64,000 nucleotides of DNA, taken from assembly GCF_022844465.1 (NCBI RefSeq), contig NZ_JALHLP010000004.1, forward strand, positions 129,735 to 193,734, given 5' to 3'. How positions within the stretch are numbered: the stretch's first letter is position 1; the number at the start of each line of letters is the position of its first letter. Both the position numbers and the translations under genes were made by a program. The DNA is from Bradyrhizobium sp. GTDB lineage: Bacteria; Pseudomonadota; Alphaproteobacteria; Rhizobiales; Xanthobacteraceae. The notes under the pieces are model-generated. The model searched no databases, had not been told where the DNA came from, and worked only from the letters and a program-made list of their open reading frames with translations. Shown in pieces: positions 10,358-19,211 of the stretch.

Positions 10358-10371
10358 TGCATTATTTTGCA
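10358..10371. promoter_or_regulatory. Putative BoxR operator 2 (TGCA-N6-TGCA)
   Basis: TGCA-TTATTT-TGCA, 38 bp before boxC. Its spacing is the same as site 1, and the two sites are 51 bp apart, about five helical turns. The placement would let BoxR control boxC-boxB separately from the ligase gene. Confidence 0.65.
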
Positions 10372-10408
10372 TGTTTACACTCAACGAGACGTCAATAGAG
10401 GGTGGCCC

Positions 10409-12103
10409 ATGGCCGGTGAAGATCGCGTCCTCGCAGGCGGCGCGAAGTACATCGATTTCCAGACCGATCCGCAACGCTACCGGCACTGGAAGCTTGGCGT
10501 GGACGGCGAGGTCGCGACACTCACCATGGACGTCGACGAGAATGCCGGCCTGTTCGAGGGCTATCAGCTCAAGCTGAATTCCTACGATCTCGGCGTCGAC
10601 ATCGAGCTTGCCGATGCGGTGCAGCGGCTCCGTTTCGAGCACCCCGGGGTCAAGGTGGTGCTGCTCCGCTCGGGCAAGAACCGGGTGTTCTGCGCCGGCG
10701 CCAACATCCGCATGCTGGCGGGGGCGACCCACGCCCACAAGGTCAATTTCTGCAAGTTCACCAACGAGACCCGTAACGGCCTGGAGGATTCCTCGGAGAA
10801 TTCCGGGCAGCGCTTCATCGCCGTGGTCAACGGCACCGCGGCCGGCGGCGGCTATGAGCTGGCGCTCGCGGCCGATCACATCATGCTCGCCGACGACGGC
10901 GCTGCCGCGGTGTCGCTGCCGGAGGTGCCGCTGCTCGCGGTGCTGCCGGGCACCGGCGGCCTGACGCGCGTAGTCGACAAGCGCAAGGTGCGCCGCGACC
11001 ATGCCGATTTCTTCTGCACCATCGAGGAAGGCATCAAGGGCAAGCGCGCCGTCGCTTGGCGGCTGGTCGACGAGATCGTCCCCAACAGCAAGCTCGAGGG
11101 CAAGGTCGCCGAACGGGCCAGGGAATTCGCGGCAAGCTCGAAGCGCAGCGGCAGCGGCAGCGGCAACGGCATCGCGCTGACGCCGCTGACGCGGACCGTC
11201 GACGACAGCAGCATCCGCTACGGCTTCGTTGCCGTTGACATCGACCGCGCGGCGCGGATCGCGACCATCTCGATCAAGGCGCCGGAGGCGGCCCCGCCTG
11301 GTGATATCGACGGCCTGATCGCACAGGGCGCGTCGTTCTGGCCGTTGCAGGTGGCGCGCGAACTCGATGACGCGATTCTCCATTTGCGCATCAACGAGCT
11401 CGGAATCGCGATGCTGCTGTTCAAGTCGCATGGCGATCCCGCCAGTGTCGTCGCCTGCGACGGCTTGCTCGAAGCCAACAAGGGGCACTGGCTGGTCAAC
11501 GAGATCAGGCATTACTGGAAGCGGGTCCTCAAGCGCATCGACGTCACCTCTCGGACGCTGGTGACGCTGGTCGAGCCCGGCTCCTGCTTCGCCGGCACGC
11601 TCGCCGAACTCGTGTTCGCCGCCGACCGCTCCTACATGCTGATCGGCTCGCGGCAGGGCGACAACCGCAGCCCGCCGGTGATCCAGCTCACCGCCATGAA
11701 CTTCGGCCCCTGTCCGATGAGCCATGGCCTGACCCGGCTGCAATCGCGCTTCCTGGCCGATCCCTCCGATCTGGAGCGCGCGCAAGCCGCCATCGGCGCG
11801 CCGCTCGACGCCGCCGAGGCCGAGCAACTCGGTCTTGTCACCTTTGCCCTCGACGACATCGACTGGGACGACGAGGTGCGGGTGTTCCTGGAGGAGCGCA
11901 CCTCGTTCTCGCCCGACGGCCTCACCGGCATGGAAGCCAATCTGCGCTTCGCGGGGCCGGAGACCATGGAATCGAAAATCTTCTCGCGGCTGACGGCGTG
12001 GCAGAACTGGATCTTCCAGCGCCCCAACGCGGTCGGCGAAGACGGCGCGCTGCGCCGCTACGGCAGCGGCCAGAAGCCGCAGTTCGACATGACGAGAGTT
12101 TAA
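10409..12103 (+). CDS. boxC: 2,3-epoxybenzoyl-CoA dihydrolase BoxC
   Basis: 564 residues, the usual BoxC length. It has two crotonase-like halves. The first contains FCAGANIRMLAG near residue 100 and NGTAAGGGYELALAADHIM near residue 145; the second includes VTLVEPGSCFAGTLAELVFAADR written here as a shorter match around GSCFAGTLAELVFAADR. It cleaves and hydrolyses 2,3-epoxybenzoyl-CoA to 3,4-dehydroadipyl-CoA semialdehyde and formate. ATG 10409 follows AGAGGGTGG. boxB follows after a 100-bp spacer containing a repeat. Confidence 0.93.
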   Translation: MAGEDRVLAGGAKYIDFQTDPQRYRHWKLGVDGEVATLTMDVDENAGLFEGYQLKLNSYDLGVDIELADAVQRLRFEHPGVKVVLLRSGKNRVFCAGANIRMLAGATHAHKVNFCKFTNETRNGLEDSSENSGQRFIAVVNGTAAGGGYELALAADHIMLADDGAAAVSLPEVPLLAVLPGTGGLTRVVDKRKVRRDHADFFCTIEEGIKGKRAVAWRLVDEIVPNSKLEGKVAERAREFAASSKRSGSGSGNGIALTPLTRTVDDSSIRYGFVAVDIDRAARIATISIKAPEAAPPGDIDGLIAQGASFWPLQVARELDDAILHLRINELGIAMLLFKSHGDPASVVACDGLLEANKGHWLVNEIRHYWKRVLKRIDVTSRTLVTLVEPGSCFAGTLAELVFAADRSYMLIGSRQGDNRSPPVIQLTAMNFGPCPMSHGLTRLQSRFLADPSDLERAQAAIGAPLDAAEAEQLGLVTFALDDIDWDDEVRVFLEERTSFSPDGLTGMEANLRFAGPETMESKIFSRLTAWQNWIFQRPNAVGEDGALRRYGSGQKPQFDMTRV

Positions 12104-12105
12104 GG

Positions 12106-12178
12106 GGCGAATAGCGAATGGCGAGTGGCGAATAGTCGCCCTTCTTGCATTCGCTACTCGCCATTCGCTATTCGCTAA
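12106..12178. repeat. Palindromic intergenic repeat, 'gcgaatagcgaatgg' family, copy 1
   Basis: Inverted arms (GCGAATAGCGAATGGCGAGT and its approximate complement) between boxC and boxB. A related but longer arrangement occurs at 36845-37062. Confidence 0.8.
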
Positions 12179-12205
12179 ACACCCCCAACACGGGAGGCCG
12201 CCACC

Positions 12206-13651
12206 ATGAACATCATGAACGTCGACTACTCGACCAAGATTCCCAACAACGTCAATCTCAGCGAAGACCGCCAGGTGCTGAAGGCGCTGGAGGGCTGGCA
12301 TCCCGGCTACATGGACTGGTGGAACGATATGGGGCCGGAAGGCTTCCAGCAATCGCTGGTCTATCTGCGCACCGCCTATTCGGTCGATCCGCGCGGCTGG
12401 GCCAAGTTCGACTACGTCAGGATGCCGGAATATCGTTGGGGCATCCTGCTGGCGCCGCAGGAAGAGAACCGCGTCATTCCCTTCGGCGAGAACTACGGCA
12501 AGCCGGCCTGGCAGGAAGTCCCCGGCGAACACCGCGCGACGCTGCGCCGCCTGATCGTGATCCAGGGCGATACCGAGCCGGCCTCGGTCGAACAGCAGCG
12601 CCATCTCGGCAAGACCGCGCCCTCGCTCTACGACCTGCGCAATTTGTTCCAGGTCAATGTCGAGGAAGGCCGCCATCTCTGGGCCATGGTCTATCTGCTG
12701 CAGAAGTATTTCGGCCGCGACGGCCGCGAGGAGGCCGACGATCTGTTGCGCCGCCGCTCCGGCGACGCCGATTCGCCGCGCATGCTGGGAGCCTTCAACG
12801 AGGCGACGCCGGACTGGCTGTCGTTCTTCATGTTCACCTATTTCACCGACCGCGACGGCAAGATGCAGCTGCACAGCCTCGCGCAGTCCGGCTTCGATCC
12901 GCTGTCGCGCACTTGCCGCTTCATGCTGACCGAGGAGGCGCACCACATGTTCGTCGGCGAGACCGGCATCAGCCGCGTCGTGCAGCGCACCTGCGAGGCG
13001 ATGAATCAGGCCGGCATCGCTGATCCCGCCGACATCGCCAGGGTGCGCGCGCTCGGCGTCATCGACCTGCCGACGATCCAGAAGAAGCTGAACCTGCATT
13101 ATTCGCTGTCGCTGGATCTGTTCGGATCGGAAGTCTCGACCAATGCCGCCAACGCCTTCAATGCCGGCATCAAGGGCCGCTACCGGGAAACCCAGATCGA
13201 CGACGATCACCAGCTGAAGAACGCGACCTACCCGGTGCTCAAGCTGGTCGATGGCGTGATCAGGCGGGTCGACGAGCCGGCGCTGACCGCGCTCAACATG
13301 CGGCTGCGCGACGACTACACGCAGGATTGCGTCAAGGGCCTGCTGCGCTGGAACAAGATCATTTCGCTTGCCGGCTTCAACTTCGAGCTGGCGCTGCCGA
13401 ACGTCGCCTTCCACCGCCAGATCGGCGAGTTCAAGGATGTCAACGCCACGCCCGAGGGCGCGCTGATCGACGACGCCACCTGGAACGCCCGCAAGGGCGA
13501 ATGGCTGCCTTCGACCGCAGACGGCGACTTCATCGCCTCGCTGATGAAACCGGTGACCGGGACCGGCGCCTACGCCAACTGGATCTCGCCGCCGAAGGTC
13601 GGCATCGACAACAAGCCCGGCGATTTCGAGTATGTGAAGATCGAGACGTGA
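12206..13651 (+). CDS. boxB: Benzoyl-CoA 2,3-epoxidase, diiron subunit BoxB
   Basis: 481 residues. This class I diiron enzyme epoxidises benzoyl-CoA at C2-C3. The iron ligands expected from characterised BoxB are recognisable: E124, E154 and H157 (EEGRH), D215, E244 and H247 (TEEAHH). The start at ATG 12206 follows GGGAGG; ATG 12215 is an alternative. It needs electrons from the BoxA reductase, which is not encoded in this window. It is probably co-transcribed with boxC. Confidence 0.93.
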   Translation: MNIMNVDYSTKIPNNVNLSEDRQVLKALEGWHPGYMDWWNDMGPEGFQQSLVYLRTAYSVDPRGWAKFDYVRMPEYRWGILLAPQEENRVIPFGENYGKPAWQEVPGEHRATLRRLIVIQGDTEPASVEQQRHLGKTAPSLYDLRNLFQVNVEEGRHLWAMVYLLQKYFGRDGREEADDLLRRRSGDADSPRMLGAFNEATPDWLSFFMFTYFTDRDGKMQLHSLAQSGFDPLSRTCRFMLTEEAHHMFVGETGISRVVQRTCEAMNQAGIADPADIARVRALGVIDLPTIQKKLNLHYSLSLDLFGSEVSTNAANAFNAGIKGRYRETQIDDDHQLKNATYPVLKLVDGVIRRVDEPALTALNMRLRDDYTQDCVKGLLRWNKIISLAGFNFELALPNVAFHRQIGEFKDVNATPEGALIDDATWNARKGEWLPSTADGDFIASLMKPVTGTGAYANWISPPKVGIDNKPGDFEYVKIET

Positions 13652-13686
13652 GGGGGGGGCGTAAACCGCGCCTTCAATCCGAGCTG

Positions 13687-13803
13687 TCGTCACCCGCGAA
13701 GGCGGGTGACCCAGTAAACGTAAGCGAGAATTGTAGAAACGCCGCGGCCAGCCAATCCAGGCCGCGGCTTACTGGATACCCCGCCTTCGCGGGGTATGAC
13801 AAC
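13687..13803. repeat. Palindromic intergenic repeat, 'gtcgtcacccgcgaaggcggg' family
   Basis: Element between the convergent boxB and SDR genes. Its outer arms pair GTCACCCGCGAAGGCGGGTGAC with a variant around ACCCCGCCTTCGCGGGGTATGAC, each itself a hairpin. No second clear copy was seen in the window. Confidence 0.75.
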
Positions 13804-13823
13804 TGCTGGGGTTTCACGCCCCT

Positions 13824-14624
13824 CTACCCCGCGATCTCCAGCCCGGCGTTGGCGTAGACCACGCCGCCGTCGACCGCGATGGTGTTGCCGATCACGTAAT
13901 CGCCGGCGCGCGCGGCCAGATAGATCGCGATCCCCGCCATGTCCTCGTCGGTGCCGATGCGCCGCGCCGGAATGCGTTGGGCCACTTCGTCCGAGCGGTC
14001 GCGCGCGGCGCGGTTCATGTCCGACTTGAACGCGCCCGGCGCGATCGCGGTGACGTTGATATGGTCCTTGACCAGCTTGGTGGCCATCCGCCGCGTCAGG
14101 TGGATTACCGCGGCCTTGCTGGCGGCGTAGGAATAGGTCTCGCCCGGGTTGACGAAGATGCCGTCGACCGAGGCGATATTGATCACCTTGGCCGGCCGCT
14201 CCGGCGAAGCGGCGGCGCGCAGCGGCTTCGCCAGCGCCTTGGTCAGGAAGAACACCGACTTGACGTTGAGGTCCATGACCTTGTCCCAGCCGTTCTCCGG
14301 GAACTCGTCGAACTCCGCGCCCCATGCCGCGCCGGCATTGTTGACGAGGATGTCGAGCTTCGGCTCCCGCTTGATGATCTCGGCGGCGAGTTTGTCGCAG
14401 CCCGCGACCGTGGAAATGTCGATCGGCAGCGCGATGCATTCGCCGCCATAGGCGGCCGACAGTTCCTTCGCAGTCGCTTCGCAGGGGCCCGCCTTGCGCG
14501 CGGTGATGTAGACCCTGGCCGCGCCTTGCGCGAGAAATCCGGCGGCGATCATCTTGCCGATGCCGCGCGATCCGCCCGTCACCAGCGCGACGCGGCCGTG
14601 AAGCGAAAACAGATCCTTGAACAT
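13824..14624 (-). CDS. Short-chain dehydrogenase/reductase
   Basis: 266 residues, classical SDR. Visible are the cofactor loop TGGSRGIG near residue 20, NNAG near residue 95, serine in INIASVDG and the YAASK active site. It would oxidise or reduce an alcohol or ketone with NAD(P)(H). ATG 14624 is chosen over ATG 14636 because GGAGGA lies at the right distance before it. It resembles RhlG-like 3-oxoacyl reductases; the substrate cannot be read from sequence. It ends convergently with boxB. Confidence 0.85.
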   Translation of the reverse strand: MFKDLFSLHGRVALVTGGSRGIGKMIAAGFLAQGAARVYITARKAGPCEATAKELSAAYGGECIALPIDISTVAGCDKLAAEIIKREPKLDILVNNAGAAWGAEFDEFPENGWDKVMDLNVKSVFFLTKALAKPLRAAASPERPAKVINIASVDGIFVNPGETYSYAASKAAVIHLTRRMATKLVKDHINVTAIAPGAFKSDMNRAARDRSDEVAQRIPARRIGTDEDMAGIAIYLAARAGDYVIGNTIAVDGGVVYANAGLEIAG

Positions 14625-14689
14625 GGCTTCCTCCATTGCTTTGCGGCGGTTTTGGCGGGAGGCGTGGTGCGAGTCAAGGAAGGTGCTCT

Positions 14690-14757
14690 TTCCCTCTCCC
14701 CCTTGTGGGAGAGGGTGGATCGAATGAGCAGAGCTCATTCGAGACAGGTGAGGGGTT
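14690..14757. repeat. Palindromic intergenic repeat, 'ctctccc' family, copy 2
   Basis: Hairpin-forming element upstream of the SDR gene, with CCCTCTCCCCCTTGTGGGAG and a second inner dyad around GAGCAGAGCTC. It lies between the deacetylase end and the SDR start. Confidence 0.7.
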
Positions 14758-14792
14758 CCTTCCGCGGAGACAGAAGGGAAGTGAAACGAAAT

Positions 14793-15851
14793 TCAGGCCG
14801 CGTCGATGCGGCGAAAGCCGTTCCAGACCGCGGTGGCGGCGCCGGAGGTCAGGACCGGGATGAGACGCGCGTCCTGGTAATTGCCGTTGAGCGAAACGCG
14901 CTGCAGCGCCGTGAGGTGGTCGGCGCTCTCCGGGAAGATCATGCCCGGCCGGGTGGTGACCGCCGTCTTGAAGCCGGCCGCCTGCGCCAGCTTGAACTCA
15001 CGCGGGCCGGCGGCGAGCCGGTCGCCATAGGGATAGGCGAAATGCAGCACTGGCCGCTGCAGCACGGCCTCGATCCGGGCGCGGCTTGCGGTCAGTTCGA
15101 ACGACGCCGTCGCTTCGCGCTGCCGCGCCAGATTGCAATGCGTGACCGTATGCGCGCCGATCGTCACCAGCGGATCGTTCGCGAACGCCTTCAGCTCGTT
15201 CCAGGACATGCAGAGGTCGCGGACGATCCCGGCCTCGTCGATGCCGTGGCGCCGGCAAAGCACGGAGACCTCGCGCTGCGGGCCGCGTTCGCCGCGAAGG
15301 CCGCGCAGCCAGTCGTGCAGCCGGTCGAAGGCGGCCTGCTTGGCCGCCGGCGTCGAGGCATCCAGGCGGGTCGCGACGCCGCCGATTGGAGCCTCGATCG
15401 AGGACGCCGTGGAGATCAGATGCTCGAGCCCGACCCACCACAGCCGGCCGACCCCTTCGGCGAAATCGCTGGTCACATAGATGGTGAGGGGCGCGTCGAA
15501 CTCGCGCATGATCGGCAAGGCGTAATCCCTGTTGTCGCGATAGCCGTCGTCGAAGGTGAAGCAGGCGAAGCGCCGCGCGAAATCGCGCTCCTGGAGCCGC
15601 CGATACGCCTCGTCCATGGTGACGATATCGATGTCAAGGGCGCGCAGATGCGCCAGCATCGCGCGCAGGAACTCCGGCTCAACCTCAAGGTGATGATTGG
15701 GTTGAAACGCGTCGTCGCGGCCCGGGCGGACGTGGTGCAGCATGAAAATGGCGCCGACGCCCGCGAGCAGGGGGCGCAGCAGGTAATGCGCGCCGGACAA
15801 ATAGAGCGCCTCAAAGCCGGCGCGGATAGCGGTGTTGCGAAGTCGTTTCAT
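14793..15851 (-). CDS. Polysaccharide deacetylase family protein (NodB domain)
   Basis: 352 residues. The NodB homology domain starts near residue 95. Visible motifs are the metal aspartates in FTFDDGYRDN, the metal histidines in GAHTVTH and the later HFAYPYGD motif. It hydrolyses N-acetyl groups on a polysaccharide or a related substrate. No cleavable signal peptide is obvious. The start ATG 15851 is the only good one. It is divergent from the OmpA-family gene. Target polymer unknown. Confidence 0.85.
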   Translation of the reverse strand: MKRLRNTAIRAGFEALYLSGAHYLLRPLLAGVGAIFMLHHVRPGRDDAFQPNHHLEVEPEFLRAMLAHLRALDIDIVTMDEAYRRLQERDFARRFACFTFDDGYRDNRDYALPIMREFDAPLTIYVTSDFAEGVGRLWWVGLEHLISTASSIEAPIGGVATRLDASTPAAKQAAFDRLHDWLRGLRGERGPQREVSVLCRRHGIDEAGIVRDLCMSWNELKAFANDPLVTIGAHTVTHCNLARQREATASFELTASRARIEAVLQRPVLHFAYPYGDRLAAGPREFKLAQAAGFKTAVTTRPGMIFPESADHLTALQRVSLNGNYQDARLIPVLTSGAATAVWNGFRRIDAA

Positions 15852-16023
15852 CGAGGTGGCGGGCCGCCGGGTTGCCGTGTTGGGCTGCCGACCAAGTTAG
15901 CGGCCGACCGCTAAAGAAACTGTTAGCCGTAACAAGCATCCGCGCCCTCCGCTTCAGATGCCATTTCGGGTTTGACAGCCCCGTCAGGGTTTGTTTTCTC
16001 TCTGTTCGCAATGCCCCTTGCGC

Positions 16024-16066
16024 CCGAAGTTCGCATCGGGGCGACGTGACCGCGAACGAACTTCGG
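16024..16066. repeat. Inverted repeat in the leader of the OmpA-family gene
   Basis: CCGAAGTTCG (16024-16033) and CGAACTTCGG (16057-16066) form a perfect 10-base inverted repeat with a 23-base spacer, ending 32 bases before ATG 16099. It could be a regulator site or a leader hairpin. Confidence 0.5.
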
Positions 16067-16098
16067 AAACGGGGCGCCATGGCCCCGCAGGACCTCGA

Positions 16099-17493
16099 AT
16101 GCACCGACTCTTCGGGTGGAGTAGTAAATGGTGGCCGGGCGTAATTCCCCTGGTCATCTTCTGGGCGATCGCGGCCTGGAACAGCACGGAGCCGCTGGAA
16201 GCCGATCTGGTCCAACGTGCGACCGCGGCGCTCAAGGACACCCTGCTCGACAAGCGGCGTATCTCGGTCGCCGGTCGCGACGTGACGTTTGCGGCGGAAG
16301 CGTTCTCGGAAGACGGGCGCGCCAGCGCGGTGGCCTCGGTGGAGGCCGTGCCGGGCGTGCGGCTCGTCAACGACCAGACGCGCCTCGTTCCCGAAGCCAA
16401 GCCGTTTGCCTGGTCGGCTGAACGCGACGTCGTCCGGGTCACGCTGTCGGGAAATGCGCCCTTGCCGGCGACCAAAGCCAGGGTGCTGGAGGCGGCGCGC
16501 GCCAATCTGGGCGGTGTGGAGGTCGTCGATGCGATGAATCTCGCGCGCGGCGCGCCGCCGCGCTTTGATAGCGCCGCGTTGCTGCTGCTCGACCAGATCG
16601 GCAAGCTGAAGGACGGCAAGATCACGCTGTCGGACACCAAGGTCAGCCTGTCCGGCATGGCGCGGGATCTCGGCGGCCGGGAGGCCATCACCGCGGCGCT
16701 GCGTAACCTGCCCGAAGGCTACTCGGTCGCGGCCAATGACGTCAGGGCGCCACCTTACATCTTCCAGGCGTACAAGGACCCGGTCGCGGTGACGCTGACG
16801 CTGACCGGCTATGTTCCTGACAATACCGTCCATGCGGCGCTGGTGGCGGCGGCGGGACGCAAGTTCTTCAGGGAGAAGGTGGTGGACAACCTCAAGGCGA
16901 GCGTCGGCGCGCCCGCGGGCTTTGCCAATGCGGTGACGCCTGCGTTGAGCGCGCTTTCGCGGCTGTCGACCGGCACGCTGGTGGTCTCGGACCGGGAGGT
17001 GAAGCTGTCGGGCGATGCGCTCTATGAAGCGGCCGCCGATCAGATTCGCGCCGGCCTCGGCAAGGACTTTCCGCCGGGCTGGCAGTTCAGGCCGGAGATA
17101 TCGGTCAGGCCGGCCGCCGCGCCGGTTGACGCCACCGTCTGTCAGCAATTGTTCGCGGATCTGCTTGGCAAGGCCAGGATCAGATTCGAATCCGGCAAGG
17201 CCAACATCGTCGAGGATTCGGCCGGGCTGCTCGACCGCCTGATCGAAACCGCATTGCGCTGCCCGAACGCCAATATCGAGATCGCCGGCCACACGGATTC
17301 CGACGGCGAGAATTCGGCCAACCAGGCGTTGTCGGAGAAGCGTGCGCAGGCGGTCGTCGACTACCTCGTCAAGGCGGGATTGCCGGCGAACCGTTTCAGC
17401 GCGGTCGGTTATGGATCGACGCAGCCGATTGCGGCCAACGCGAGTGACGAAGGCAAGGCGCAGAACCGCCGCATCGATTTCGTGGTGAAGTAG
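16099..17493 (+). CDS. OmpA-family envelope protein with BON-like repeats
   Basis: 464 residues. A single N-terminal membrane segment (VIPLVIFWAIAAW) is followed by BON-like repeats from about residue 30 to 330. The C-terminal OmpA peptidoglycan-binding domain contains RFESGKANI, IAGHTDSDG and LSEKRAQAVVDYL with the conserved Asp and Arg. It probably tethers the inner membrane or periplasmic complexes to peptidoglycan. The next gene begins 2 bases after the stop, so they form an operon. ATG 16099 is used; upstream codons in frame look non-coding. Confidence 0.8.
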   Translation: MHRLFGWSSKWWPGVIPLVIFWAIAAWNSTEPLEADLVQRATAALKDTLLDKRRISVAGRDVTFAAEAFSEDGRASAVASVEAVPGVRLVNDQTRLVPEAKPFAWSAERDVVRVTLSGNAPLPATKARVLEAARANLGGVEVVDAMNLARGAPPRFDSAALLLLDQIGKLKDGKITLSDTKVSLSGMARDLGGREAITAALRNLPEGYSVAANDVRAPPYIFQAYKDPVAVTLTLTGYVPDNTVHAALVAAAGRKFFREKVVDNLKASVGAPAGFANAVTPALSALSRLSTGTLVVSDREVKLSGDALYEAAADQIRAGLGKDFPPGWQFRPEISVRPAAAPVDATVCQQLFADLLGKARIRFESGKANIVEDSAGLLDRLIETALRCPNANIEIAGHTDSDGENSANQALSEKRAQAVVDYLVKAGLPANRFSAVGYGSTQPIAANASDEGKAQNRRIDFVVK

Positions 17494-17495
17494 GC

Positions 17496-17792
17496 ATGAT
17501 CCATCTGACGACATTTTACTGGATAGCGTTGCTGGCGTCGCTGTGGCTCGGCCTTGCGGTCGGCTGGATATCCGTGGTTCAGCGCGGCGCAGGGGTCTCG
17601 GAGAGATGGCGCTGGTGGCTGGTCGCCTTGGCGACGGCGCTGGTTGCGGCCGCCTTCGCGCGCGTCGTGCCCGGCCGCGCCGGCTATTGGCTTGACCTCG
17701 GCCTCCTGATGTCCGCGATCTACCTTTGCGGATGTACGCTCGGATCATGGTTGCGCGGCCGGGCGATCTCGCGCAACGCGCCCGCCGAGTGA
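17496..17792 (+). CDS. Small membrane protein, partner of the OmpA-family protein
   Basis: 98 residues with three predicted membrane helices (residues 5-25, 40-60 and 65-85). It starts 2 bases after the OmpA-family stop, implying translational coupling and joint function at the envelope. No known domain recognised. Confidence is good that it is a gene, low for function. Confidence 0.7.
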   Translation: MIHLTTFYWIALLASLWLGLAVGWISVVQRGAGVSERWRWWLVALATALVAAAFARVVPGRAGYWLDLGLLMSAIYLCGCTLGSWLRGRAISRNAPAE

Positions 17793-17933
17793 CCGCGCCC
17801 GTGGCGCAAGAGCACTTCGTCGCCGCCACCGGCTTGCAGCCGCTGCCGCCAATGCGCCGGAACCGCGTGCCGGCGGGGAGATGGCGGCAAAACCGCGCCT
17901 CCACCGGCATCCGTTCGCCTAATAGGCTGAAGA

Positions 17934-17983
17934 AGCGCGTTTTACTGTCATCAGGCGAATTCCACTCCGGTTCAAAACGCGCT
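17934..17983. repeat. Short palindromic repeat, 'agcgcgtttt' family
   Basis: AGCGCGTTTT (17934-17943) and AAAACGCGCT (17974-17983) form a perfect 10-base inverted repeat around a GAATTCCACTCCGGTTC core. The rest of the 270-base gap between 17793 and 18064 shows no convincing gene. Diverged relatives appear near 24488 and 46727. Confidence 0.7.
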
Positions 17984-18064
17984 ACCAGAGCAGCCATGGA
18001 GCAGTGTAGCCTCGGCTGGGTTCTGGCCGATATCGCTGCTGCAGGATCGCAATTCGAGGTCTAA

Positions 18065-19120
18065 ATGCTGGAAGCAATACGCAGGGCGATCGCGTTTCTG
18101 CGCCAGAAGCAGGTCCTGCATCGGCTGGGCGTTGTGGTCAGCGTCACCGTCATCGCCGTCGCGTGCTACGTGCTGTATCACATGCTCCGCGGCATCGACG
18201 CCAACGAGGTGATCGATGCGATCAAGCGAACCGAGCCGCGCCGGATCGCGCTGGCGGCTCTGTTCGTCGCGGCGGGCTATTTCACGCTCACCTTCTATGA
18301 CTGGTTTGCGGTCCGCGCGATCGGTCACGGCCACATCCCCTATCGCGTCAACGCGCTGGCGGCTTTCACCTCCTATTCGATCGGCCACAATGTCGGCGCC
18401 AGCGTTTTCACCGGCGGCGCCGTTCGCTACCGGATTTATTCGGCCTGGGGACTGAACGCCATCGACGTCGCCAAGGTCTGCTTTCTGGCAGGGTTGACGT
18501 TTTGGCTCGGCAATGCCGCGGTGCTGGGAATGGGCATCGCCTATCACCCGGAGGCCGCCGCCTCGATCGACCAGTTGCCGGTCTGGCTCAATCGCGTCGT
18601 AGCCGTTGGCATCATCATCGGCTTGATCGGATATGTCGCCTGGGTCTCGGTTCGGCCGCGCGTCGTCGGCCGCGGGCCCTGGACGGTCACGCTGCCGGGC
18701 GGCCCGCTGACATTGCTGCAGATCGCCATCGGCATCGTCGATCTCGGCTTCTGTGCGCTGGCGATGTACATGCTGGTGCCCGACGAGCCCCATATCGGGT
18801 TTGTCGTGGTCGCGGTCATTTTCGTCTCGGCGACGCTGCTGGGGTTCGCCAGCCATTCGCCTGGCGGACTTGGCGTGTTCGATGCCGCGATGCTGGTGGG
18901 TTTGTGGCAGATGGACCGGGAAGATCTGCTGGCCGGGATGCTGCTGTTCCGGCTGCTGTATTATATCGGTCCGTTCGTCACATCTGTAATCTTGCTGACG
19001 CTTCGGGAAATTATCCTTGGCGCGCGGGTCAAGCGCCTGCGCCGGCTGACGCCTGGGCCTGCCGCTGAGCCGCGACGCGAAGCCGTCTATGTGCGCGAGC
19101 GTGGCGACGGCGGCGCCTGA
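18065..19120 (+). CDS. YbhN/UPF0104-type lysylphosphatidylglycerol synthetase-like membrane protein
   Basis: 351 residues, about eight membrane helices. It matches the flippase-like part of the MprF family (GAVRYRIYSAWGL, FASHSPGGLGVFDAAML, LLYYIGPFV) but lacks the soluble aminoacyl-transferase domain. In such stand-alone proteins the role is probably lipid translocation or membrane homeostasis, not proven. Start ATG 18065 directly follows the preceding spacer. phoR starts about 90 bp downstream on the same strand. Confidence 0.82.
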   Translation: MLEAIRRAIAFLRQKQVLHRLGVVVSVTVIAVACYVLYHMLRGIDANEVIDAIKRTEPRRIALAALFVAAGYFTLTFYDWFAVRAIGHGHIPYRVNALAAFTSYSIGHNVGASVFTGGAVRYRIYSAWGLNAIDVAKVCFLAGLTFWLGNAAVLGMGIAYHPEAAASIDQLPVWLNRVVAVGIIIGLIGYVAWVSVRPRVVGRGPWTVTLPGGPLTLLQIAIGIVDLGFCALAMYMLVPDEPHIGFVVVAVIFVSATLLGFASHSPGGLGVFDAAMLVGLWQMDREDLLAGMLLFRLLYYIGPFVTSVILLTLREIILGARVKRLRRLTPGPAAEPRREAVYVRERGDGGA

Positions 19121-19211
19121 CGCGACGGCCCAGCGGGGTTGAACCGATTTGGCGGCGTTTTTCTTGCGAAGCGAAGAAAGCGCGGCGAAACCCAGGGAAG
19201 AAGCCGACGCC

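Noticed and set aside
10352..13693. 1113-codon open frame on the minus strand
   Set aside because: It is a high-GC shadow antisense to boxC and boxB. Its product is low-complexity Arg/Ala/Asp-rich with no domain.
15811..17997. 728-codon minus-strand open frame
   Set aside because: Antisense shadow of the OmpA-family gene, with no recognisable motif and biased composition.
17726..18064. 112-codon open frame on the plus strand
   Set aside because: It overlaps the end of the small membrane-protein gene in another frame and runs through a palindromic repeat; no domain or ribosome-binding site.
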